Source of the DNA: Isochrysis galbana
Taxonomy: Eukaryota > Haptophyta > Isochrysidales > Isochrysidaceae
Assembly: GCA_018136815.1 (NCBI GenBank)
Contig: CM030935.1
Location: 905,024 to 969,023 of the forward strand
Reading direction: 5' to 3'
Length of the DNA: 64,000 bases
Positions 19,171 through 27,701 of the stretch are shown here, one piece after another. Within the stretch, counting starts at the first letter, position 1, and every line of letters starts with the position of its first letter. A program made the position numbers and the translations under genes. The notes under the pieces are model-generated. The model ran no database searches, was not told the DNA's origin, and saw only the letters and a list, made by a program, of their open reading frames with translations.

Positions 19171-20387
19171 ATCCGGGATCTTAGCATTAGCATGTCAACA
19201 TTGAATATCAACATCTCAACATCTCAACGCTCAACGCTCAACGCTCGGACGCTCGGTCGGGCCTATGGCCTCAAGCGCGCACCGCTGCGCAGCAAGCAGC
19301 AACCACGACTAGGCCCCGACGACGCTCTCAGCAAGTAGCAGCTTTGTGTGGCGTGCTTCCTAGGAGGAAGGGGATGGGGAGAGGCCCATCCATACCCTTG
19401 TGCCTAGGCATGCCCATTTTGTGTAGGATATGGCTGAGCTATGTGCACTTGCAGTCTGGAAGGGCACGATGACAGGAATTAAGTATACTACTATTAGAAT
19501 GACAGGCACGGGGGCCGAACGGCGTACCGGCTGTGATGGTGCGAAACTGAAGCTGTTGGTGTGCTGGCAGCCTGACCACCCTCCATGGCCATGGCTGAGT
19601 GCCTTTAGTGGGGCCCCAAGCAGCTATGGTCGAAAAATACCAAGGGGAAGGACAGGGGTGCTAGGAGTTGAGTACACACCGCGAGTAGAGAGTCGAACCC
19701 GCCAGAGTTCGTTCTTCTACGAGCCCAGAGGGGCGTAGTCAAACAAATCTGCTTTCACCAACGTCTCACCTCGACGTTTTACGTCAAAGTCGGAGTGGAA
19801 CTCGAGTGAAACACTCTCAACTCCGCCTGGGTGTCCCTCTCCCTTTTTGTCCATTTTTCAGTCAGTGAACTCTAGTTTTGGTTGTGCAGGTGATGGGAGA
19901 GAGGGAGTCCTGGTGTGTTTCTTTCTCCCACTCTCACGTTTCTTCTCGCGCTTGGCCGAGGGATCGCTTGGGCACAGGAGAAGAAGAAAAGGGGGGTCCA
20001 AGATCAGCAAGTGTCTCACTCCGCGTCGCCTTCTTCCCTTCCGTCGTCATCTCTCCGCGCACATTTTCACCTCTCTTTCTTCACCAGAGCAGCCCGGTCC
20101 GCCGCTTTTCTTTTTTCCTCGCCCCCCCGCCCCGCCCCCCCGCCGTCCCAAGGACTCATGGTGTGGTCGAGCTGTGAGACCTGAGATCTCTCTCTCTCTC
20201 GCGCGCGCGCGGGGGGGGGGGGGGGGAAGAGGGGGGCCGCCGGGGAAGGGGGGAGGGTGGGGGAGGGAGTCCTTTGCAATCGAGATGAGAGGGAGAGGAG
20301 AGAGCGAGGGAAGAAGGCGGGGGGGGGGGGGGGGGGGGGGAAGGGGAAGGAGCGGCGATCTCTCGCCACGCCGCCGCGGCTGCCCTG

Positions 20388-20461
<74 letters not shown>

Positions 20462-20777
20462 CCCTTGGGCCTTCCGCGCTCTCCTCTGCTTCTCTCTCTC
20501 CCTCTCCGTCGGAGCTTTCTTCCTTCGTCGTTCTCCTTGTCCGCTCGACGCGCCTTCTCTCTCTCTCTCTCTCTCTCTCTCTGTCCCTCTCTCCCTCTCC
20601 CCGCGGTCCCCCCCCACCCGCCGCCACAACAAGGTGGGAGGGGAGAGAAACGGGGGAGGGAGGAGAAGAGTGCGAGAGAGAAGACTGAGAGACAGACAGA
20701 AGGGAGTGAGGGAGAGAGAGAAAGAGAGGGGGGGGGGAGAGCAAGATCCTGAGGGAGGCGCGGGGGAGGGCGGCACG

Positions 20778-20818
<41 letters not shown>

Positions 20819-20836
20819 CCCACCTCACCCCACCCC
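19171..20836. other. Intergenic and 5' flank of the fusion enzyme; microsatellites; no gene seen
   Basis: 19190-19250 has short CAACATCTCAACGCTC repeats. 19360-20160 contains only frames without motifs. 20180-20815 is dominated by poly-G runs (20209-20226, 20318-20341), (CT)n tracts (20390-20460, 20553-20582) and an (AG)n tract (20780-20812) ending 24 bases before the start codon of the fusion enzyme. Confidence 0.5.
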
Positions 20837-23800
20837 ATGGCGGAGGATGGGCCGCTCCCACCGGCCGAGCGCAACATGGAGGCGCACGCGTTGACCTCGG
20901 AGGAGAACGCACGACCCGCTTCCCATGGCCTCCTCCAGCTCAAGGCCGCCTTCCACAAGGCCTCCCAAAACAAGGGGCTGGCAGCGAATGAGATGGTCGA
21001 GCGCTCCACCTCTCGCTCTCGCTCCAAGCCAAAGACTCCGAGCGACGAGCCCTCGGACCCGAGCAAGCTGTCAGAAATGCTCAACTTTCGAAAGTCTACC
21101 GACAAGCTCAAGCTCCTTGCACTACACGGCCGCGGCTCGAACGCTTACATCGCGAGGCTGCAGCTCAGAAACCTCTTTGGTCCTTGGCTCGAAGAAATCT
21201 TCGATGTGCTCTACCTCGAGGGAGACCACAAGACGGAGCCGATGGGCGAGCTCGAGAAGATCTCAACTGGACCCTTCTTCAGCTGGGTGGCAGAGGACGG
21301 CGCGGCCGCCACCCGCGACGCCGAGGCGGAGGTGCTCGTGCCACAGGCGGCGGTCGACAGCCTCGAGGCCACCATCAAGCGCCTCGGCCCCTTTGACGCT
21401 GCCTTCGGCTTCTCGCAGGGTGGGGCTGTGCTGACGCGGCTGCTGCAGCAGCACACGCACGCATCGGCGCCATTCCGCTGTGTGATTCTTGCGCATGCTT
21501 CGGCTTCCGGTGCGCCCCCGCCGGTTCTGCTGGCGGTGCACAGCCGGATTGCGACGCCTAGTGCGCACATCATCGGACTGCACGATCCATTCAAGGCGTT
21601 CTCGGAGGCCATCGCGCGGCACTACGTGGGCGGACCGAACCGATTGGTGCTCTACCACGGCGGGAGGCATGAACTTCCCGTGACGCTGCGCTCGAACACG
21701 CTCTTCGACGAGAAGCTGCGCGCCTTCCTCACACACCAGATGACCCCGGGGACTCCAAACCGGGTTGGGAGCTTCAACTTGCACATGCTCTCGCGTTTCA
21801 GGTCCCGTAATAGCGCGCGCAACTTGCACACGACGATGGATGAGGCCAGCTCTAATTCCAGACAGGGCACATGTCTTCCCAATTCGCCTCGGGGCGAGTC
21901 TTCGAAGCAGAACGGCTGTGCATCTTCCATGGACAGCACTCGCGCATCTACAGCCAGCCAGTTCACCGGCACAGCTGACAGGTTCGGCGCGGCGGGTTTG
22001 GATTGGAGGCCCGTCTCGGCGTACACGAGCATCGCGTGCGTTCCCGGTCAGCAGCTAGTCCGCGTGCGTATTGACCACGACGCAAGCGTCAAACCTCACA
22101 CCTTCCGCGGGATGCTTGGGGCCATGCCACCTGACGCTCCATGCCTGCGCGATGCCAGGCTGCCGATCCATGTCACCACATATGGTACACTACTGAAATT
22201 CATCTCTCCCGGGGGGGGTGGCGACTTGTCGGTGCTTGGCGTGCGACCGGGGGACGTCGTGGCATATGCTGTGCCACCCGGCGCGATCGGGGCTGTTGCA
22301 TTCCTCACGGTGGCGTCTCAGGCGGTCGCCGCACCATTGGACGCCACCATCAAGCTGGCGGAAGCCAAATCGGCGTTGCTGCAATTTAAGGTTCAGCACG
22401 TGATCTACTTCGAGGGGCTGGCCTCAGCGGGGCTGCGGACGGCCGTCGAGGAACTCCTAGAGGAAGACATCGCTCGCGGCGGTCGGAAACGGATTTCTGT
22501 GCACACTGCCAGCCCCCGGGCGGCTGATGAACCAGGTATGTTTGATTTGTCTGCGTCGCCAAGGCAGCCTCATGAGGGCAAACAGGACGTGCAGCTCTCG
22601 CGGTCTGCCGACGACGTCTGCCTGCTCCTGAGGACATCCGGTACCACGTCCATGCCTAAAGGCGTTCCCCTTCGCCAGGGCCAGCTGGTCCGTAACGCGC
22701 TGCTGCTCGGCAGCAGCTTCCAGCTAACGCCTGACGACATATGTCTCAACGTCATGCCGCTGTTCCACATTGGCGGGCTTTCAGGATCGGTCCTAGCTAG
22801 TCTGGCAGCCGGCGCGCAGATTTCATGTTTAGCCTCCTTCAGTGCGGTGGGAATGGTCGACGCGCTGGCGGCGGACCCACGCCCCACGTGGTACTCTGCC
22901 GTACCCACGATCCACATGCTCGCCGTCAAGCACTTCGACGAGAGCGGCATCCCGCCGGTCCACAGCCTCCGCTTCATCCGGTCAGGTGCTGCAGCACTCT
23001 CGGTTCCCAACCAGCATGCGCTCTCTGCTGCCTTCGGCGGCATCCCGGTCCTCCCGACATATTCCATGTCGGAGCAAATGCCCATCTCTCAACCCCCGGT
23101 GGGTACTTCTGCAGAGGGTACCGTCGGTGTGCCGGTCGCGGCATCGGTTGCGATTGTAGACCCGGATACGCTGATGCCGCAGCCGCCAGGCGTGAGCGGC
23201 GCCATTGCCATCTCGGGCCCCACCGTAATGACGTCCTACCTTGAAAATCCGTCCGCTGACGCTCGCGCCTTCTTTCTGTTGTCGTGCGGCGAGGGCGCAG
23301 ACACCGCTGACGACGACTGGTTCTTCGACACCGGTGATCTCGGAATGCTGGATGCAGAGGGTCAGCTGTCCATTACCGGCAGAGGAAAGGAGCTGATCAA
23401 ACGCGGAGGAGAGCAACTTTCACCATACGAGGTTGAAGAGGCAATCGTGCAACACCCGTGGGTTCGTGTGGCCGTTGTCTTCTCGGTAGAGAGCGAGCTG
23501 TGGGGCGAGGAGCCCGGCGTGGCGATCGTGCTATCGCACGAGGCGCCGCCGGGACTATCGTCGGACGCGCTGATGGGTATTGTGCGTACGCAGGTGCGTG
23601 CAGCGGGCTTGGCGCCATTCAAGCGCCCGGTGGTCGCGATGGTGGTCAACGACGCTGATCTTCCGAGGACTGCAACTCACAAATACATCCGGATTGGGCT
23701 TGCGAGGGTGCTCCACGTCCCTAAAATCGTCGACAACCGTGGTCCGCCACATGTGAGCGCTGCAATCGTGGGTGTGCGCTACTTCTTGGCATGTTTCGTG

Positions 23801-25441
23801 GTCTTCAATCATGTGGGCAAGACCGAGGACGACGGACTGAGTGCCCCTTCAGGCTGGCGCTCCTTCGCCAATGCCCGTCTTTTCTGCATCCACATGCCTT
23901 GCTTCTTCATTCTGGCCGGCTTCTCACTCTCGCAGACCATGAGCAGTGTGCCAAAGTCAAAGTTCCGCTTCTTCGTCTCACGCTTTTCGGCTATGTACCC
24001 GATGTACGTCATCTCAATCATACTGATGCTTATCAGCTTCCTGATCACTTGCAATCCAAGCACATACGTGCCCACCTTCTCGCGCGTCGCACTTGTCAAC
24101 GATACGGCCGTCGCGCATTTTTGCGAGCCGCCGCCGATGATGGTGTCCACCAGCTGGGGCGCATCGTTCGCAGTCACGCTGGTAGTCACCTTTCTTGGGC
24201 TGCAAGCCTGGCCCTTCGCTTGGCCCTTCGCTTGGTGGATCTCGTACTACGCTTGGTTCTCGTCCGTCTACTACTTCTGTGTGCTCTGCCACCCATGGCT
24301 CCACGGATGGCTCATGCGAATCAGGGGCAACAAGCCGAGGCTATTAATGTCTGCTGCCGTAGTGGCCATCCTCAACTCCGGCGTTATCCTCGGGTTTTGG
24401 CTCCCCTTCGTGGACATCTTCGACGAACGAGAGAGGCCTGGGATGAATTCGCCGTCGACTTTCGACACAAACTGGGCCAATTGGTACTCTCTGGGCTACT
24501 ATCTATTCCCCCTCTTCTGGCTGCCCGTCTTCGCCGGCGGTGTTGTCTCCGCCTTCATCTTTGACGCGTTTCGACCGTATGCCAGCCAATCGAGGAGGAG
24601 GCAAAGACACTTTCCGCCCATCGTGGCAATGGCCACTGACGCCATCACCGTGCTTCTAATCGCACTGAGCGTCACCACGATCGTGGCGCCAGAGGCACTT
24701 CGCCCAGTAGGAGTCGAAGACGGGGACTCGCAAGGGATTCGCACCTATGCGGCCGTAATGTCACGCATCTACGCGCCTTTACTCGCAGTATGGCTCTACG
24801 CCATGGCCGCAGGGCATGGCCTGACCGCCTGGTTATTCGCCAAGCCTTTCATGGTCAATGTCCTTGCGCCGACTGCGTACAACATCTACATCTTCCATCA
24901 GTGGGTTGGTCAGATGTACTGGTGGGTCACACGAAATGACATGTGGAGCTACTGGCGTTATCGCAAAGATTTATATTGGTTTTCGCCGAAGCCTGTGCCC
25001 GTGAACTGGTGGGAGTATCCATTTATTGTTATTCTGACTACGGCATGGGCAATGTTCATGAATATCTTCAACCCTCAATTGATTCTTTGGTGGAATGCCG
25101 CGATTGGCCGGGCCGCTAGTATTGAAACCACCATGTCTCGGAGTTCAGCGAACAACACTGCTCTAGGCACGATGCTGAATGTTGTCACCGACCTCACCGG
25201 ACTCGACCCCGACCCTGACTCGTCGATCTTAGAGTGCGGCATCCACTCATTTGGACTGCCCGTGCTTTTGCACTTGCTTAAGGCCAAGTTTCCGGGTATC
25301 TCCTTGACGGTTGCCGAGCTGATAGAAGCTGACACTCTCCGAGAAATGGGCGAGCTGCTTGCTGCCAAGGCGAACGAAAGGGTAGAAGCTCCGCCGAGGC
25401 CTACTAGCGTGCGGTTCTTGCCTAGATTATCTGGCCCCTGA
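20837..25441 (+). CDS. Four-domain fusion: FSH1-type serine hydrolase, AMP-ligase, acyltransferase-3, carrier domain
   Basis: Uninterrupted 1534-codon frame from ATG 20837. Residues about 90-290: FSH1/alpha-beta hydrolase with LALHGRGSNAYI, nucleophile elbow GFSQGG (Ser about 193) and C-terminal HDPF and GRHELP supplying Asp and His. About 410-960: acyl/aryl-CoA-synthetase-like AMP-ligase with LLLRTSGTTSMPKGVP (about 596), PTYSMSE, DTGDLG and GRGKELIKRGGEQLSP; a Lys near 951 fits the adenylation Lys. About 973-1420: membrane acyltransferase-3, many TM helices, starting GVRYFLACFVVFNHVG with the family His. About 1450-1515: acyl-carrier domain whose ECGIHSFGLP supplies the phosphopantetheine Ser. 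Inferred chemistry: activate a carboxylic acid as acyl-AMP, load it on the carrier, and pass it to a membrane acceptor; the hydrolase may release or edit. The product is unknown. The domain order is not one I recognise. Confidence 0.9.
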   Translation: MAEDGPLPPAERNMEAHALTSEENARPASHGLLQLKAAFHKASQNKGLAANEMVERSTSRSRSKPKTPSDEPSDPSKLSEMLNFRKSTDKLKLLALHGRGSNAYIARLQLRNLFGPWLEEIFDVLYLEGDHKTEPMGELEKISTGPFFSWVAEDGAAATRDAEAEVLVPQAAVDSLEATIKRLGPFDAAFGFSQGGAVLTRLLQQHTHASAPFRCVILAHASASGAPPPVLLAVHSRIATPSAHIIGLHDPFKAFSEAIARHYVGGPNRLVLYHGGRHELPVTLRSNTLFDEKLRAFLTHQMTPGTPNRVGSFNLHMLSRFRSRNSARNLHTTMDEASSNSRQGTCLPNSPRGESSKQNGCASSMDSTRASTASQFTGTADRFGAAGLDWRPVSAYTSIACVPGQQLVRVRIDHDASVKPHTFRGMLGAMPPDAPCLRDARLPIHVTTYGTLLKFISPGGGGDLSVLGVRPGDVVAYAVPPGAIGAVAFLTVASQAVAAPLDATIKLAEAKSALLQFKVQHVIYFEGLASAGLRTAVEELLEEDIARGGRKRISVHTASPRAADEPGMFDLSASPRQPHEGKQDVQLSRSADDVCLLLRTSGTTSMPKGVPLRQGQLVRNALLLGSSFQLTPDDICLNVMPLFHIGGLSGSVLASLAAGAQISCLASFSAVGMVDALAADPRPTWYSAVPTIHMLAVKHFDESGIPPVHSLRFIRSGAAALSVPNQHALSAAFGGIPVLPTYSMSEQMPISQPPVGTSAEGTVGVPVAASVAIVDPDTLMPQPPGVSGAIAISGPTVMTSYLENPSADARAFFLLSCGEGADTADDDWFFDTGDLGMLDAEGQLSITGRGKELIKRGGEQLSPYEVEEAIVQHPWVRVAVVFSVESELWGEEPGVAIVLSHEAPPGLSSDALMGIVRTQVRAAGLAPFKRPVVAMVVNDADLPRTATHKYIRIGLARVLHVPKIVDNRGPPHVSAAIVGVRYFLACFVVFNHVGKTEDDGLSAPSGWRSFANARLFCIHMPCFFILAGFSLSQTMSSVPKSKFRFFVSRFSAMYPMYVISIILMLISFLITCNPSTYVPTFSRVALVNDTAVAHFCEPPPMMVSTSWGASFAVTLVVTFLGLQAWPFAWPFAWWISYYAWFSSVYYFCVLCHPWLHGWLMRIRGNKPRLLMSAAVVAILNSGVILGFWLPFVDIFDERERPGMNSPSTFDTNWANWYSLGYYLFPLFWLPVFAGGVVSAFIFDAFRPYASQSRRRQRHFPPIVAMATDAITVLLIALSVTTIVAPEALRPVGVEDGDSQGIRTYAAVMSRIYAPLLAVWLYAMAAGHGLTAWLFAKPFMVNVLAPTAYNIYIFHQWVGQMYWWVTRNDMWSYWRYRKDLYWFSPKPVPVNWWEYPFIVILTTAWAMFMNIFNPQLILWWNAAIGRAASIETTMSRSSANNTALGTMLNVVTDLTGLDPDPDSSILECGIHSFGLPVLLHLLKAKFPGISLTVAELIEADTLREMGELLAAKANERVEAPPRPTSVRFLPRLSGP

Positions 25442-25836
25442 ATGCGCCCATCCGTAGGGAACGCCGTCTAGGAAGGGGATGAAAGTATCAGTGGTGTGTC
25501 CCCAAAAGCAGCCTCGCACAACTTGGTATGCCGAATCGGCATTCCCTTCTCACTCAGCCTCAGCGCATCTTTGGCTAGCCCTGGCATCCCCTTGCACTCC
25601 AGATGCCACTAGTAAGAATGCACGATCTCGAGTCGGCTTGAGCGCGCATGAGATCGGGTGGCAGATCGAGCAAGGGAGCGATTTAAGCGGGATGGATACC
25701 GTAAGGATGCGCAAAGCAGCCTCATCTCACGCACAAGAGATGCATGGAATTCTAGTGCGTAGGATGTGCGCTGCTCACTACTGAGCCACGTGTTATCTAT
25801 GCCATTGCCATGTGTTGTATTGCTGTGTATTACAAA
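25442..25836. other. 3' flank of the fusion enzyme; no gene seen
   Basis: AT content is higher than in the coding regions, and a 101-codon frame at 25479 has no motif. The next recognisable object is the LINE relic beginning at 25837. Confidence 0.4.
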
Positions 25837-27190
25837 AAACTATTGTTATAGTTTCAGCGATGGAGCGCGCGCCGACCGCTCCCACCTCCCAGCCCCCCGC
25901 CGCCACGACGCCCCACCGGGGCCGCCCCAAGCCGCCGGAGCCAAAGCGCTCGCAGGCCGCCCCCCTGACCGACGGCGATGTTGACATGAGATCCTCCCGC
26001 CCTCACCTCCCCAGCAGCCACACAAGCAGGGAACAGGCAGGGTCTTGTTCCCTGCAGATCAACAAAGCCAGCCTCTGGCCCTGCCGCCTGCCTCAGCCAC
26101 CATGCCACCACAACAAGGACTCCCCATGGTGGGTGGCAGCCCTGCTGCCACCCCCATGGAGGCAACTCCTACCTTCAGTGCACCCCACGGGGGCGGGCAC
26201 TTGACTCAACAATCAATCATTGGAGCCTTTACGGCTTCCAACCCCACCAACAACACTGCACAGAAGTCGTACGCTGAGGCGGCCGACCCCAAAGGGAAGC
26301 ACCCACAAGAAACACAGAAAGCCCCATCTCTGCCCACCCAACACCCACCGCCGCCCTCGCGCAAGCGAGCGGATCCACAGTCGGAACCGAAGCCAATCCA
26401 AACCCACAACACACAATTTGCCTCACCCCCTCATGATGAGGAGGAGGAGCCGGATGACACTCCTTTCTTCATCCAGCTAGCACAGCGCTAGCTGAGGACA
26501 AGAAAGAGATAAAAAGTGAGGATGTTGCAACCCTCATGAAGTACTTGCTCTCCAAGCTTGAAGGCTTGGACGCTACCCCAGATGGGATGGACAAGGGACG
26601 TAAAGGTCCTTGGATTTTCTACGTCGATGAGGACGCGCACGACCAATTTAAAACCGCCTACGGCGACAAACTTCAGGCAGCTCTCTCGGGCATATCACAT
26701 GTATTCGCGGTTCGCGGTCACCTACGGCGCTTTAGCCGACTCGGCCCCGCGTAAGTCTAGCGCCATTCGGTCCTCCCTTAAAGAGGTGGCAACTTACATC
26801 GTATTTCGCATCTTTGACCCTGTTAAAGCCTACAAGACGAAAACTCGACATTTAGCCAGCGCACTGGAACGCGAAGGCTTCCACGTACTAAGGGGCAACC
26901 AACAACGCGCCAAAACCACCATTGAAGGGATCACGAAAGTTGAATCGGGCAAACGCCCGATTTGGCATTTCTACGTTTACACGGACACGTCCACCTTGGG
27001 ACATCGTTTCCCTCGCAATTTCCACGTGACTCTCGACGACGGGGAGAATTTCAATTTGGACTACATACACCGTTCGTTCTTCAGTCGAGTGCGTGACCCC
27101 CGAGGGAGAAATAGCCATCCATGGCACCCCCGGGGGATGCAAAGGATATGATAAGCCGTGGGCTATATCATTCCTGCGCAAGAATCAAGT
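25837..27190 (+). pseudogene. LINE 5' end and frameshifted ORF1, relic
   Basis: Starts with the hairpin AAACTATTGTTATAGTTT (25837-25854), then ATG 25860 (MERAPTAPTSQPPAATTP). The coding thread moves through several frames: Pro-rich N-part, YAEAADPKGKHPQETQKAP (about 26270), the globular part GMDKGRKGPWIFYVDEDAHD (about 26585) and REGFHVLRGNQQRAKTTIEG, and finally IHGTPGGCKGYDKPWA. The same order exists in the intact LINE ORF1 at 43775-45388 (NRGPWHIAVNEDCAQQF; GFTFLKGNRERMKLEGE; VHGSLKGCKGWRPEMA). ORF2 is absent. It is a 5' fragment of a decayed element. Confidence 0.75.
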
Positions 27191-27228
27191 CAGCTTTCGC
27201 CAATGTACCTGTGAGCAGGACAAGGCGG

Positions 27229-27567
27229 CGGGCGCGATTGGCGTAGCTGTGAGGGCGGCATACCGCACTTTGGTGCTGGTAGCGGCATCCATTTGGTGAG
27301 CGGTGACTCGAACGGCCTCGTGGCGCCCCCGGTCGCGGGTCGCGGGTCGAAGTTGGGCACTCATGGCGCGTCTTGGGGCGTGACGACGTCATCACCGGGG
27401 GCCGCAAGCGGCCGATTTCGACGTAGTGCGCGGGGGTGGCGGGCGCGATTGGCGTGGCGCGTGGCGGTGAGGGCGGCATACCGCACTTTGGTGCTGGTAG
27501 CGGCATCCATTTGGTGAGCGGTGACTCGAACGGCCTCGTGGCGCCCCCGGTCGCGGGTCGAAGTTGG
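27229..27567. repeat. Direct repeat, about 125 bp, two copies 209 bp apart
   Basis: 27229-27355 and 27438-27567 share GCATACCGCACTTTGGTGCT, GGTAGCGGCATCCATTTGGT and GAGCGGTGACTCGAACGGCC, with a small deletion of a CGCGGGT unit. The DNA between them (27356-27437) is unique. Possible origins are a local duplication or the two ends of a tiny element; no coding content is evident. Confidence 0.85.
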
Positions 27568-27701
27568 ATTCTCGAGCCCTTGGTGTTTTTAGCGGTTAGC
27601 GTCTTTAGTTTTTGCGATACTTACGTACACGTTCAAGTCCATTAAAACATAGTGAAAATATATTGCTGTGCGTATAGAACCAGGATCTTCTTTGGTCCGG
27701 G
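27568..27701. other. Junction region, no gene
   Basis: Short AT-richer stretch between the direct repeats and the truncated end of the copia polyprotein. The copia coding similarity stops about 27770, and nothing resembling RT or a 3' LTR follows. Confidence 0.4.

Noticed and set aside
19847-20912. Several 200-300 codon frames on both strands
   Set aside because: They run through poly-G, (CT)n and (AG)n DNA and have no start context or motifs.
27300-27567. B-box-like GTTCGAGTCACC on the minus strand of the direct repeats as a tRNA end
   Set aside because: No A box at the right distance and no acceptor stem can be formed.
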